Program-made: the position numbers and the translations under genes
Notes under the pieces: generated by a model
Databases searched by the model: none
Seen by the model: the letters and a program-made list of their open reading frames with translations, nothing else
Told to the model about the DNA's origin: nothing
Origin: Bacteroidales bacterium
GTDB lineage: Bacteria; Bacteroidota; Bacteroidia; Bacteroidales; M50B96
Assembly (NCBI GenBank): GCA_018401015.1
Contig: JAGYLP010000005.1
Span: 1-64,000, forward strand
Direction of reading: 5' to 3'
DNA: 64,000 bases
Shown: positions 10,322-19,094 of the stretch, piece after piece
Layout of the letters: every line of letters begins with the position of its first letter
How positions within the stretch are numbered: position 1 is the stretch's first letter

Positions 10322-11668
10322 TTAAACCGATGGTTCCAATAATTTTTCTTCCTCGATGAATCGAATATTGTATTCTTCCAGTTCGGCTAAGATGGGTTCA
10401 TATATTTCGGGAGTAACCGGAGCAAGCACCCCTTTTTTAGTGATAGCTCCGGTAAGGATGAGCTTAGCCGCTATAGCCACAGGGGTTCCGACTGTAATGG
10501 ACATGGCTGTATGAGTCGTATCTTTCCCGATTACCACCATGGAGCTGGTAATTTCACGTTCTTCGCCTTCCATTTCATATTCGAATTGATGCTGCATCAC
10601 GATCATGTCTTTATCGTCGGGCTGCAGCTTCCATTTCTTTTCGAGTAAGCCTTGCAGAATTTGAGCCGGGGTGAGATTCGGTTTTCCAATGAGCTCATCG
10701 TCGAAAATTCCGCACCATTTGAGCAAGTGCATTTCGTTCGATTCGAGGTCCAGGTTTAAATACTCGGCCACTTTATGCTCAACCGGTTTAATCGGATCGT
10801 ATTTAAGAAACGAGTTGATGAACTCCCTGTAGGTAAATTTATCGGAGTGCGAAATAGTGTATTCATCGCTTGTAAGGCCCAGTTGAACAAAGACATCCCA
10901 AGCCTGGCAGAATCCGGGACGGCGCATGGTTCCGCGAAACATGGTTGGTATATCATCGAGACCGTACATATTTCGGTATTGGAGGGAATTACGATTGGCG
11001 TAAACATCAAATTCTCCATAATTCAGCACACTTACCCGGTCGGTGCGAGAAAATAGTTTGTGATAGGGAATGTATTTGTATCGACCTTTTTTAATGTATT
11101 GCGAAACTCCTTGCCCGGCGAGTACAACATTGCGCGGGTTCCAGGTGAATTTATAATGCCAGGGATTGTTATCACTTTCCGGGGCAATAAGCCCACCTGT
11201 GTACGATTTGAAAGAGGTCAGTTTCCCTCCTTCCCGCTGAATTTTGTGAATCAGTTTCATCGCCGACATGTGATCGATACCCGGATCGACACCACATTCA
11301 TTTAGAAAGATGAGGCCTTTTTCTTGGACTTCTTCCTGCATGGCCCTCATTTCGGGCGAGATATAAGAGGCTGTTACTAAATTCTTTCGGTATTGCAAAC
11401 ACGCTTCAGCGACCACCGGATGAAAACGAGCCGGCAGCATCGATATGATTAAATCGCTGGCTGCAACCCACTCGTTCAAGCTTGCCGTATCGTTGATATC
11501 GAATTGAATCGCCTGAGCTTGTTCGTGATTTCGGATTTTCTGCTGAATTAATTCCTGATTTTGGTCGGCAATGACGATGGTCCATTGATGAGTCTTGCTC
11601 TGATCCAAAAGGTACTGAATAAGTGAGCTGGAGGAGAGTCCACCTCCCAACAATAAAATTTGTTGCAT
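10322..11668 (-). CDS. Saccharopine dehydrogenase family protein
   Basis: The 448-residue product has an N-terminal Rossmann fold with the glycine-rich nucleotide motif LLLGGGLSSSSL (about 5-16), and the conserved ASY-SPEM and NECGVDPGIDHMSA segments (about 105-150) typical of the Lys9-like saccharopine dehydrogenase/reductase family. In fungi such enzymes form or cleave saccharopine in lysine metabolism. Bacterial members take part in lysine degradation or in carboxyspermidine-like reductive condensations. Length fits the family. No other lysine or polyamine gene is nearby, so the exact substrate cannot be set from context. It appears monocistronic, with a strong terminator behind it. Confidence 0.85.
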   Translation of the reverse strand: MQQILLLGGGLSSSSLIQYLLDQSKTHQWTIVIADQNQELIQQKIRNHEQAQAIQFDINDTASLNEWVAASDLIISMLPARFHPVVAEACLQYRKNLVTASYISPEMRAMQEEVQEKGLIFLNECGVDPGIDHMSAMKLIHKIQREGGKLTSFKSYTGGLIAPESDNNPWHYKFTWNPRNVVLAGQGVSQYIKKGRYKYIPYHKLFSRTDRVSVLNYGEFDVYANRNSLQYRNMYGLDDIPTMFRGTMRRPGFCQAWDVFVQLGLTSDEYTISHSDKFTYREFINSFLKYDPIKPVEHKVAEYLNLDLESNEMHLLKWCGIFDDELIGKPNLTPAQILQGLLEKKWKLQPDDKDMIVMQHQFEYEMEGEEREITSSMVVIGKDTTHTAMSITVGTPVAIAAKLILTGAITKKGVLAPVTPEIYEPILAELEEYNIRFIEEEKLLEPSV

Positions 11669-11834
11669 TCTTCTCGCTATTTTAGTGTTTTTATTCCATC
11701 TTGCTTCTTTAGGAAGACGGTATTTCTTTCAAACAAAAAGCTAAAAATAGGCTTTATTTAACAAACAGACACCTGCAAAGTGTCATATTTAACGACATAA
11801 AATTCACAAAAAATTCACGAGCCTTTCACACACC

Positions 11835-12554
11835 ATGCAGCTAATTCAAGAAGCAAGAATCCATTCGTCGTGGCAGCCCTTTTTAACCGAATCGACTGTA
11901 AATCAACTTCATTCCATTGCATTACATTTAACAAAGGGAACAGCTTATACCCCACCCTCGCCGCAAGTGTTACGTTTCATGGAATTTCCCTTACCCCGGC
12001 TCCGAGCCATCATCCTGGGCCAGGATCCTTATCCACAAGCAGGAGCGGCTACCGGACGAGCATTCGAAGTGGGATATTTAACATCCTGGCATCAAGCTTT
12101 CCGAAATACCTCGCTGCAAAACATTGTGCGTGCAGCAGTAGAGGCCGACTATGGACCATTGTTGAAATTCAGTGAGATCCGTGCCAGGCTGGGTAGGAAT
12201 CTATCCATTTTGCCGCCACGAGAGCTGTTTGATTATTGGGAGGAGCAGGGGATTTTGATGCTAAACACTTCTTTCAGTTGCGAACTGGATCAACCAAATT
12301 CGCATTCCGCAATTTGGGTTGACTTCACGCAATCCTTACTGGCTTTTCTAGCAAGTTATAATTCAGAAACAATTTGGTTTTTGTGGGGCGAGCCAGCCAA
12401 GCGATCGGTCGAATCGCTCAAGGGGTTAAGGAAAGTGGAGCGTTACCATCCTTCGCGATGCTACACGCGATCGGGAGATTTTTTATTCTCGGGAAACAAT
12501 GTTTTCAAAGAATCCAACTTATCGATCGATTGGACTGGTTATTCTTCCCGATAA
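11835..12554 (+). CDS. Uracil-DNA glycosylase-like protein (family 1-type fold)
   Basis: The 239-residue product carries the water-activating motif GQDPY (about 62-66), a mid-protein LMLNTSFS block equivalent to the uracil-contacting Asn strand, and a late HPS motif. These are the three signatures of the UDG family 1 active site. Two positions differ from the classic form: GQDPYP replaces GQDPYH, and the second motif reads HPSR rather than HPSPL. The role is therefore probably base excision of uracil from DNA, but specificity may have shifted. The gene stands alone on the plus strand, and its last 16 bases overlap the convergent meaB gene. Confidence 0.8.
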   Translation: MQLIQEARIHSSWQPFLTESTVNQLHSIALHLTKGTAYTPPSPQVLRFMEFPLPRLRAIILGQDPYPQAGAATGRAFEVGYLTSWHQAFRNTSLQNIVRAAVEADYGPLLKFSEIRARLGRNLSILPPRELFDYWEEQGILMLNTSFSCELDQPNSHSAIWVDFTQSLLAFLASYNSETIWFLWGEPAKRSVESLKGLRKVERYHPSRCYTRSGDFLFSGNNVFKESNLSIDWTGYSSR

Positions 12555-13636
12555 AGCTTGAATAGCTCATCGGCTGCATCAAACGGGTTGAGCTTATGTT
12601 CACTGCTTTTCTCCTCGAACTTTTTGAGTGCCGACTGAACCGATTCCTTCCCATAAAACGATTCTTTTAACCGTTGTTGAATGGCTTCGTGCAACCAAAA
12701 ACGGATTTGCTGTTCTCGTTTACGCAGAAAATAACCGTTATCCAGCGTAAATTGATGATAATCAAGAATGGTATCCCAGAGCTCGGCAATTCCGGTGTTC
12801 TTTAAGGCAGAACATAAGCTAACAGGAGGAGTCCACCCCGACTCAGCGAGTGGAAATAAATGAAGAGCGTTTTGTAGTTCGACTCGTGCTCGATCGGCAC
12901 GGAGCAGATTATCGCCATCGGCTTTGGTAACGGCGATACCGTCGGCCATTTCCATGATGCCCCGTTTGATCCCTTGCAGTTCATCGCCGGCTCCACCCAG
13001 CATAAGGAGTAGGAAGAAATCGACCATGGAATGAACTGCTACTTCCGATTGGCCAACTCCTACCGTTTCAATGAGGATGGTATCGAAACCTGCAGCTTCG
13101 CACAGGATGATGGTTTCGCGCGTCTTCTGAGCCACTCCGCCCAACGAACCAGCCGATGGGCTTGGTCGCACAAAGGCGCGTGGATTATTGACCAGTGTTT
13201 CCATTCGGGTCTTGTCGCCCAGAATACTTCCGCCCGATCGCTGCGAGCTGGGATCGATTGCCAAGACCGCAATGGATCGATTTTGACGGATTATGTGATT
13301 CCCGAATCCTTCGATAAAGGTAGATTTACCGACACCCGGCACCCCCGTAATGCCTAATCGGAGGGAGTTTCCGGAATGAGGCAAACACTTTTCTATGAGT
13401 TGTTTAGCAATGGCTCGGTGGTCCGGGAGGGAACTCTCAATCAGGGTAATAGCCTTCGACAAGATGGTTCGATTCCCGCTTCGTATTCCTTCGAAATATT
13501 CCTCGACGGTTAAGAGCGGTTTTCGTTTTTTCTTGAACCGACGAACGGCATCCTGATGAATTCCATCGGGCATAGCAATTCCATCGTTCACCTTGAGTGA
13601 TTCAAATTCACCTGAATTTTCGATGTGCTTGCTCAT
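12539..13636 (-). CDS. meaB: MeaB-type GTPase, methylmalonyl-CoA mutase chaperone
   Basis: The product is a G3E-type GTPase of the MeaB/ArgK family. It has a P-loop GVPGVGKSTF, the IDPSSQRSGGSILGDKTRM block, the switch motif ETVGVGQSE and the base-recognition segment VTKADGDN. MeaB protects and reloads adenosylcobalamin-dependent methylmalonyl-CoA mutase using GTP. I chose the Met at 13636 (MSKHIENSG) because homologues begin there; an in-frame Met 9 codons upstream (13663) is possible. The mutase genes mutA/mutB are not in the window. The 3' end overlaps the convergent glycosylase gene by 16 bp, and no terminator separates them. Confidence 0.92.
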   Translation of the reverse strand: MSKHIENSGEFESLKVNDGIAMPDGIHQDAVRRFKKKRKPLLTVEEYFEGIRSGNRTILSKAITLIESSLPDHRAIAKQLIEKCLPHSGNSLRLGITGVPGVGKSTFIEGFGNHIIRQNRSIAVLAIDPSSQRSGGSILGDKTRMETLVNNPRAFVRPSPSAGSLGGVAQKTRETIILCEAAGFDTILIETVGVGQSEVAVHSMVDFFLLLMLGGAGDELQGIKRGIMEMADGIAVTKADGDNLLRADRARVELQNALHLFPLAESGWTPPVSLCSALKNTGIAELWDTILDYHQFTLDNGYFLRKREQQIRFWLHEAIQQRLKESFYGKESVQSALKKFEEKSSEHKLNPFDAADELFKLYREE

Positions 13637-13708
13637 CTTTTTAAGACTAAATGGGTAATGCAATGGATTATGAGAAAATGCGAAATCTTTCTTACACGGG
13701 CTAAAAGT

Positions 13709-13752
13709 AAAAAAAAAGTCTGCACCAAAGCTTGACGCTTGTCAGTGCAGAC
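13709..13752 (-). terminator. Terminator after the DUF1573 gene
   Basis: The arms gtctgcac (13718-13725) and gtgcagac (13745-13752) form an 8-bp stem. Read on the minus strand it is followed by nine T residues (the A run at 13709-13717). It sits just past the stop codon at 13775 and matches a standard intrinsic terminator. Confidence 0.8.
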
Positions 13753-13774
13753 CTTATCTGAGAAAGATGGTTAT

Positions 13775-14872
13775 TTAGCTTTTTACCTGGACCGTTCCGG
13801 TAACTTTCAGATTAATTTGAGGTGTTTTGGGATCATTGGTAATGATGGTAACCGTTTGATTTTGTTTCCCTTTTTTACCAGCCGAACGGAAGGTAACATC
13901 AATTTTACTTTCCTGACCCGGTTTAATGATTTTATCGTCGGGAGCAACAGCAGTACAGCCACAGCTGGTCTTCACTTTACGGATAATCAGGTCCGTTTTC
14001 CCTTCGTTTCTGAAACTGAAACGGTTGCTAGTGGTTTCCCCTTGGTTAAGCGTTCCAAAATCGTAAACTTTTTGGTCGAAAACTACGACCGGAGCGTTTG
14101 CCAATTCTTTTTCGCTAAGGTTCGAGAAATCATCCTGAATATCGGCCGAAATCGTAAGATTTTTGGAGCGGTCGCGAGGATCGTATTCCCCATTAAATAC
14201 GATGGGTACCCGATCGATTAGAAAGCCCCAATCGTTCTTTTTGGGCGCATTGTACGTTACAATGACCTTTCCTTTTCCTTGCGGTTTAATGGTAGTAGGA
14301 ATAGCTTTGATGGCAAGGTGCTCGGGTACACGTTGAAAGGCGATAGCTACATCTTTATCGCTGGGGTTATAAATCTCGACGGTATCAGTCTTAACTTCTT
14401 TTACGGTAATTCGCTGAAGCGCAACATGGTTGGTACTCAAACGGAGACCACCCATTTCGATGGGGTAGAAATCTTCGATTCCTTTTTCGCGAGGAATAAC
14501 ATCTCCTTTAATGCGCAGGATAACCGTATTATTTTCGGCATTACTGGTAACACGAATGGTCTTATTGAAGGCACCTGGTCGATTTTGTGGGTTATAGCCC
14601 GATTTGATGTAACCGGTTTTTCCGGGGGCAATGGGTTCGCGGGTCCATTCAGGTGAGGTGCAACCACAACTTGGTTTTACATCGGTGATTACCAAAGGTG
14701 AGCCTCCGGTATTGGTGAAGTTGAAGACCCCATAGGCCATTCCGTCGCTTTCTTTAATCTTACCATAGTCGTACTCGATTGACTCAAACTCGATGTAAGG
14801 CGCTTTTTGAGCCTGAAGTTGAAAAAGTCCTACAAGGGTGAGAACGAGCAAGCTTACTACTACTTTCTTCAT
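13775..14872 (-). CDS. Exported protein with two DUF1573 domains
   Basis: The 365-residue product has a signal peptide (MKKVVVSLLVLTLVGLFQLQ, then AQ). It contains two DUF1573 domains, each marked by the motif SCGCT, at residues 68-72 and about 303-307. The fold is an Ig-like/ASH-type beta sandwich. DUF1573 proteins are abundant in Bacteroidota and exported to the periplasm or outer membrane, but no molecular function is settled. A segment between the two domains lacks the SCGCT motif and may be a third, degenerate copy. The gene has its own promoter-like box and terminator, so it is probably transcribed alone. Confidence 0.85.
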   Translation of the reverse strand: MKKVVVSLLVLTLVGLFQLQAQKAPYIEFESIEYDYGKIKESDGMAYGVFNFTNTGGSPLVITDVKPSCGCTSPEWTREPIAPGKTGYIKSGYNPQNRPGAFNKTIRVTSNAENNTVILRIKGDVIPREKGIEDFYPIEMGGLRLSTNHVALQRITVKEVKTDTVEIYNPSDKDVAIAFQRVPEHLAIKAIPTTIKPQGKGKVIVTYNAPKKNDWGFLIDRVPIVFNGEYDPRDRSKNLTISADIQDDFSNLSEKELANAPVVVFDQKVYDFGTLNQGETTSNRFSFRNEGKTDLIIRKVKTSCGCTAVAPDDKIIKPGQESKIDVTFRSAGKKGKQNQTVTIITNDPKTPQINLKVTGTVQVKS

Positions 14873-14929
14873 GATGAATAATTTTAGTTATTGCTTAAAT
14901 ATTACTTAGTTAATGGAGGCCCAAAGGAA

Positions 14930-14961
14930 CAAATTTATTGAGCCCATCAAAATTAGTTCAA
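14930..14961 (-). promoter_or_regulatory. Promoter-like boxes for the DUF1573 gene
   Basis: Read on the minus strand, TAAATTTG (14937-14930) matches the Bacteroidota -7 consensus TAnnTTTG, and a TTG (14961-14959) lies 21 nt upstream as a -33 element. The box is 57 nt before the start codon. Motif match only. Confidence 0.5.
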
Positions 14962-15079
14962 TCACTTTTTTCGCTTGGTAAAGCGCTGTTAATTATTGTT
15001 AAGCATTTGTTATAATTCTAACGCCTCTCTCTCGGAGCAATGCTTTTCCAAGCCACGGGTAAGGGTTGGAATCAGGCTT

Positions 15080-17881
15080 CTATTTGGGAAACATTTTTGA
15101 CTTCAAAAACTGGGCTGTATAGGACTTTTCGCAAGCCAGTAAATCCTTTGGTGTCCCGGCAAAAAGGAGATCACCTCCTTGCTCTCCCCCTTCCGGTCCG
15201 AGATCGATGACCCAATCGGCCGATTTGATGACTTCCTGATTATGCTCAATAATTAAAATGGTATTCCCCAAATCGATCAACGACTGAAAAGCTTTCAGCA
15301 GCACATGTACATCGTGAAAATGAAGTCCTGTTGTTGGTTCGTCGAAAATAAACAAATACTGACCTGCCTGTGCATCTTTTGCGAGAAAGGATGCTAGCTT
15401 AACCCGCTGACTTTCGCCACCGCTGAGGGTGCTGGACGATTGTCCGAGTTTGACATAGGAGAGGCCAACCTCCTGCAGCGGTTTCAATCGTTGTACAATT
15501 TTCTTTTCAGTACTTGCATTCGATTTTCCGAAAAATTCAATGGCTTCCTCTACGGTTAATTCAAGGATATCGTGAATATTCTTACCCCGGTAGTTTACTT
15601 CGAGGACTTCGTCTTTGAAGCGTTTTCCTTTGCAGCTTTCGCAAGTGAGTTTAACGTCGGCCATGAATTGCATTTCGATTTGTATGCTCCCTTCGCCCTG
15701 GCATTCGTCGCATCGTCCGCCGTCGATATTGAAGGAGAAATGCGAAGCGGTGAATCCCTGCATTTTAGCCAGCTGTTGCGCTGCAAATAATTTTCGGATT
15801 TCGTCGTAGGCTTTCAAATAAGTAACCGGATTCGACCGGGACGATTTCCCTATAGGATTCTGATCGACAAATTCGACTTCTTTAATAAGGTGTAGGTCGC
15901 CGGTTAATTTATCGTAGGAACCCGTTTGTTCGGAATAGCCGCCAAATCGTTTTTTGAGTGCCGGGTAAAGGATTCGTTTGATGAGGGTTGATTTGCCCGA
16001 CCCGCTTACTCCGGTTACGACGGTAAGCACTTTAAGCGGGATGCTAACCGTGAGGTTCTTTAAGTTATTTTCGCGGGCACCGGTAAGGGTAATCGATTGA
16101 TTCCATTTGCGCGTTTTATCGGGAAGAGGTATCGATTTGCGTCCGGTAAGATAATCGGCCGTAAGACTATTTTCAGCTTTCACCAGCTCCGATAAAGCTC
16201 CCTGAAAAACCACCTCACCCCCCAATCGTCCGGCTAGCGGTCCAATATCGATCACCTCGTCGGCTGCACGGATAATTTCTTCGTCGTGTTCTACCACCAA
16301 AACCGTATTTCCAAGCTGCTGCAGTTTGCGCAAAACCTCGATAAGCAGATGGGTGTCGCGTGCATGCAATCCGATGCTCGGTTCGTCGAGGATATAGAGC
16401 GATCCAACCAAACTGCTCCCGAGCGAAGTTGCTAGGTTTATACGTTGCGATTCACCTCCCGACAAGGTAGAAGAAAGTCGATTGAGCGTTAGGTAGTTAA
16501 GTCCGACATTGACCAGGAAATTGATTCGGTTTATAATTTCGACCAGCAAGCGTTGAGCGATTTTTGCTTGATGTGCGTCGAGTTCAATCTGATCAAAAAA
16601 AGTTTTCAATTGATCGATGGGAAGGTTAACCAAATCGGAAATGGATTTCCCTCCAATCTTTACATACTGCGCCTCTTTTTTCAGTCGCGTTCCCTTGCAT
16701 TCGGGACAAGTGGTTTTACCTCTATACCTGGCTAGCATAACTCGATTCTGGATTTTATAATTCTCGGCTTCGAGCATGTTAAAAAATTCGGTTAAACCGG
16801 TGAAGTAGCGGTTTCCTGTCCACAGCAATTCCTGTTGCGATTCGCTCAGTTCATAATAAGGACGATGAATCGGAAAATCGAATTTAGCGGCGTGTTTAAT
16901 GAGTTGATCTTTGTAGTAGCTTAATTTATCGCCTTTCCAGCAGGCGATAGCTCCTTCGTAAATGGAAAGACTTTTATTCGGAATAACTAAATCGACATCG
17001 AGGCCAATCACTTTCCCATAACCTTCGCAGGTTGGGCAGGCACCGAGAGGATTGTTAAAGCTAAACATGTCGGTTGTCGGAAGTTCGAAGGTTATTCCAT
17101 CGGCTTCGAATCGATTTGAAAACAATTCGGTTTCGATTTTATCGTCGAAATAGAAACGCAACTGACAACTGCCATGGCCTTCGAAAAAGGCGGTTTGAAT
17201 GGAGTCGGCCATACGGCTTACATTTTCAGCATCCTGATCGTTGCTGAGTCGGTCGATAACGAGCCAGAATTCATCGTTGGAGTCGAGAAAAGTTGTATCG
17301 AAGAGCAGTTCTTCAATTTTATGCACTTCCGCCCCGTGAGCCAAACGGCTAAAACCTTGTTGCTGGAGTGTTTCCAGGTGTTGAATACGCGTACGGCCCT
17401 CCGGTATATGCACCGGCGATAGCACGAGGAAGCGGGTTCCTTCGGGTTTATTGAGAGCAGCTTCGACTACATCGCCTACCGAATGTCGTTTTACCTCTTT
17501 GCCACTAATGGGGGAAAACGTTTTTCCAGCGCGAGCGTACAGTAGTTTAATATAGTCGTAAATTTCGGTAGAAGTTCCTACAGTGGAACGCGGGTTTCGT
17601 GTATTTACCTTTTGCTCAATGGCAATTGCCGGTGGAATTCCTTTAATGTACTCAACTTCGGGTTTATTGATTCGACCCATAAACTGGCGGGCATAGGCCG
17701 AAAGGCTTTCCACGTAGCGGCGCTGGCCTTCGGCATATAAGGTATCGAATGCAAGCGAAGATTTTCCCGAACCGGAAAGCCCTGTTATTACAATCCATTT
17801 ATTCCGAGGAATCGATAGGCTGATTCCTTTTAAGTTATGAATGGATGCGTTTTTTATTTGTATGGAGTTGGATGCCGACAT
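15080..17881 (-). CDS. uvrA: Excinuclease ABC subunit A
   Basis: UvrA is the damage-sensing ATPase of nucleotide excision repair. It works as a dimer that loads UvrB on distorted DNA. The product shows both ABC modules, with Walker A motifs GLSGSGKSS near residue 33 and GVSGSGKST near 640, and two LSGGE(S)QR signatures. It also has two CxxC zinc modules (CPTCEGYG with CPECKGTR, and CDECQGEG with CESCKGKR). I place the start at the ATG at 17881 (MSASNSIQI); extending to 17905 would need a TTG codon and adds only a lysine-rich leader. Length (933 residues) is normal. No LexA-like box was seen. Confidence 0.96.
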   Translation of the reverse strand: MSASNSIQIKNASIHNLKGISLSIPRNKWIVITGLSGSGKSSLAFDTLYAEGQRRYVESLSAYARQFMGRINKPEVEYIKGIPPAIAIEQKVNTRNPRSTVGTSTEIYDYIKLLYARAGKTFSPISGKEVKRHSVGDVVEAALNKPEGTRFLVLSPVHIPEGRTRIQHLETLQQQGFSRLAHGAEVHKIEELLFDTTFLDSNDEFWLVIDRLSNDQDAENVSRMADSIQTAFFEGHGSCQLRFYFDDKIETELFSNRFEADGITFELPTTDMFSFNNPLGACPTCEGYGKVIGLDVDLVIPNKSLSIYEGAIACWKGDKLSYYKDQLIKHAAKFDFPIHRPYYELSESQQELLWTGNRYFTGLTEFFNMLEAENYKIQNRVMLARYRGKTTCPECKGTRLKKEAQYVKIGGKSISDLVNLPIDQLKTFFDQIELDAHQAKIAQRLLVEIINRINFLVNVGLNYLTLNRLSSTLSGGESQRINLATSLGSSLVGSLYILDEPSIGLHARDTHLLIEVLRKLQQLGNTVLVVEHDEEIIRAADEVIDIGPLAGRLGGEVVFQGALSELVKAENSLTADYLTGRKSIPLPDKTRKWNQSITLTGARENNLKNLTVSIPLKVLTVVTGVSGSGKSTLIKRILYPALKKRFGGYSEQTGSYDKLTGDLHLIKEVEFVDQNPIGKSSRSNPVTYLKAYDEIRKLFAAQQLAKMQGFTASHFSFNIDGGRCDECQGEGSIQIEMQFMADVKLTCESCKGKRFKDEVLEVNYRGKNIHDILELTVEEAIEFFGKSNASTEKKIVQRLKPLQEVGLSYVKLGQSSSTLSGGESQRVKLASFLAKDAQAGQYLFIFDEPTTGLHFHDVHVLLKAFQSLIDLGNTILIIEHNQEVIKSADWVIDLGPEGGEQGGDLLFAGTPKDLLACEKSYTAQFLKSKMFPK

Positions 17882-18057
17882 GCTTCTTTTTTTTTGAGGC
17901 TGCAAAAGTTTGAATTTAATTTCTAATTAGAGTTGCAATTTGTTTTTTTTTGCTCTATTATCGTGGTGTAATTATCAACACCAATTATTTCACTTTAAAC
18001 CGGAGGATTTGCCTATCGAATTACATCTACCTAAGTAACTTAAAATAAGGAGGTAAC

Positions 18058-18648
18058 ATGTGTAATTCCCATCTTTCCGATTACGAATTAGTGAAACTAT
18101 TCGAAGGAGGCGACGTATCTGCCATCCAGACTCTCATCGAACGACACAAAGACAGAATTTTCACTTACATTATGCTTTTGGTAAAAGAAGAGCATTTAGC
18201 TGAGGATATTTTCCAGGATACTTTTGTTAAGGTGATTCATTCTCTCAAGAAAGGCAAATATCAGGACAATGGTAAGTTTCCATCCTGGGTTGCTCGCATA
18301 GCGCATAATCTGGCCATTGATCATTTCCGAAAAGAAAACTCTTATCAGACCCTTTCGAACGATCAGACCGAGCATGATTTATTCAACAATCGTAAGTTCT
18401 CCGATTCTACAATTGAAGACTCTCTGATTCAGGATCAGATCACCAACGATGTTCGCAAGTTAATCGACCTACTACCGCCGGAGCAAAAGGAAGTTGTGAT
18501 GCTGCGTCATTATGCCGGATTAAGTTTTAAGGAGATTGCCGATCAAACCGAGGTGAGCATCAATACTGCCTTAGGCAGAATGCGCTATGCCTTGATAAAT
18601 TTGCGTAAAATCATCGAGGAGAAACAAATACAGCTCACTCATAGTTAA
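18058..18648 (+). CDS. ECF-type RNA polymerase sigma factor
   Basis: The 196-residue product is a sigma-70 family ECF factor. Region 2 carries LAEDIFQDTFVKVI and the helix FPSWVARIAHNLAIDHFRK that binds the -10 region. Region 4 ends in the helix-turn-helix LSFKEIADQTEVSINTALGR that reads the -35 region. A potential leader ending in an aaggaggtaa ribosome-binding site lies right before the ATG, unusually strong for this phylum. No recognisable anti-sigma factor follows; instead there is one small acidic ORF. The regulon and activating signal are unknown. Confidence 0.93.
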   Translation: MCNSHLSDYELVKLFEGGDVSAIQTLIERHKDRIFTYIMLLVKEEHLAEDIFQDTFVKVIHSLKKGKYQDNGKFPSWVARIAHNLAIDHFRKENSYQTLSNDQTEHDLFNNRKFSDSTIEDSLIQDQITNDVRKLIDLLPPEQKEVVMLRHYAGLSFKEIADQTEVSINTALGRMRYALINLRKIIEEKQIQLTHS

Positions 18649-18772
18649 TCACTTAACATCGGCGCTTGTTCCGTTGAACGAGTAAGAGTGTTAAAAACCA
18701 AAGCAGAGAATACTAAAGGGCGAATGGTGGTCGTTTCCTAACTACCAAATGAACCGAATTAATTCTCTGCCT

Positions 18773-18970
18773 ATGAAAAAAAACTTTACTTTTTTATGGA
18801 TTCATGACAATCGCTACTCCGCCTCTCCTCTTTGTTTCGACGGAGTTCAACTTCCTGAAGAAACTTGGGACGAGTTTACTGATGTTTTTGAAACCCTAAA
18901 TCAAGCTAGCTGGAGTCCTTCGGATGAAAGCATCCAACGGCTGCTTGAAATTGCCAATGGAGTAGTATAA
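18773..18970 (+). CDS. Small acidic protein after the sigma factor gene
   Basis: The 65-residue product begins MKKNFTFLWIHDNRY and is acidic and tryptophan-containing, with a helical C-terminal half. An upstream in-frame ATG at 18749 would add eight residues. I recognise no domain. There is no signal peptide or membrane segment, so it is not a classic membrane anti-sigma factor. It lies about 100 nt after the sigma gene on the same strand and is followed by a terminator, so the two are plausibly co-transcribed. A role as a small partner of the sigma factor is only an inference. Confidence 0.55.
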   Translation: MKKNFTFLWIHDNRYSASPLCFDGVQLPEETWDEFTDVFETLNQASWSPSDESIQRLLEIANGVV

Positions 18971-18990
18971 ACACGTTTAGGAAAAGAAGG

Positions 18991-19028
18991 AAGCCACCGC
19001 TCAACAGGAGTTGGTGGTTTTCTTTTTT
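18991..19028 (+). terminator. Terminator after sigma factor / small ORF unit
   Basis: aagccaccgctc (18991-19002) pairs with gagttggtggttt (19008-19020) through a stem with one bulge and a 5-nt loop, followed by a T-rich run. This is the first of two terminator-like hairpins in the gap before the convergent pckA gene. Confidence 0.65.
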
Positions 19029-19035
19029 AAAGAAG

Positions 19036-19070
19036 AAAGGCTGACTCCCGGTAGGAATCAGCCTTTTTTT
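19036..19070 (-). terminator. Terminator, probably bidirectional, after pckA
   Basis: aaaggctga (19036-19044) and tcagccttt (19058-19066) form a 9-bp stem. It is flanked by a T run on the plus strand and a T-rich tract on the minus strand. It lies 25 nt past the pckA stop and can serve both converging units. Confidence 0.65.
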
Positions 19071-19094
19071 ATTCAACTGTGATTGTGTAGTCGA

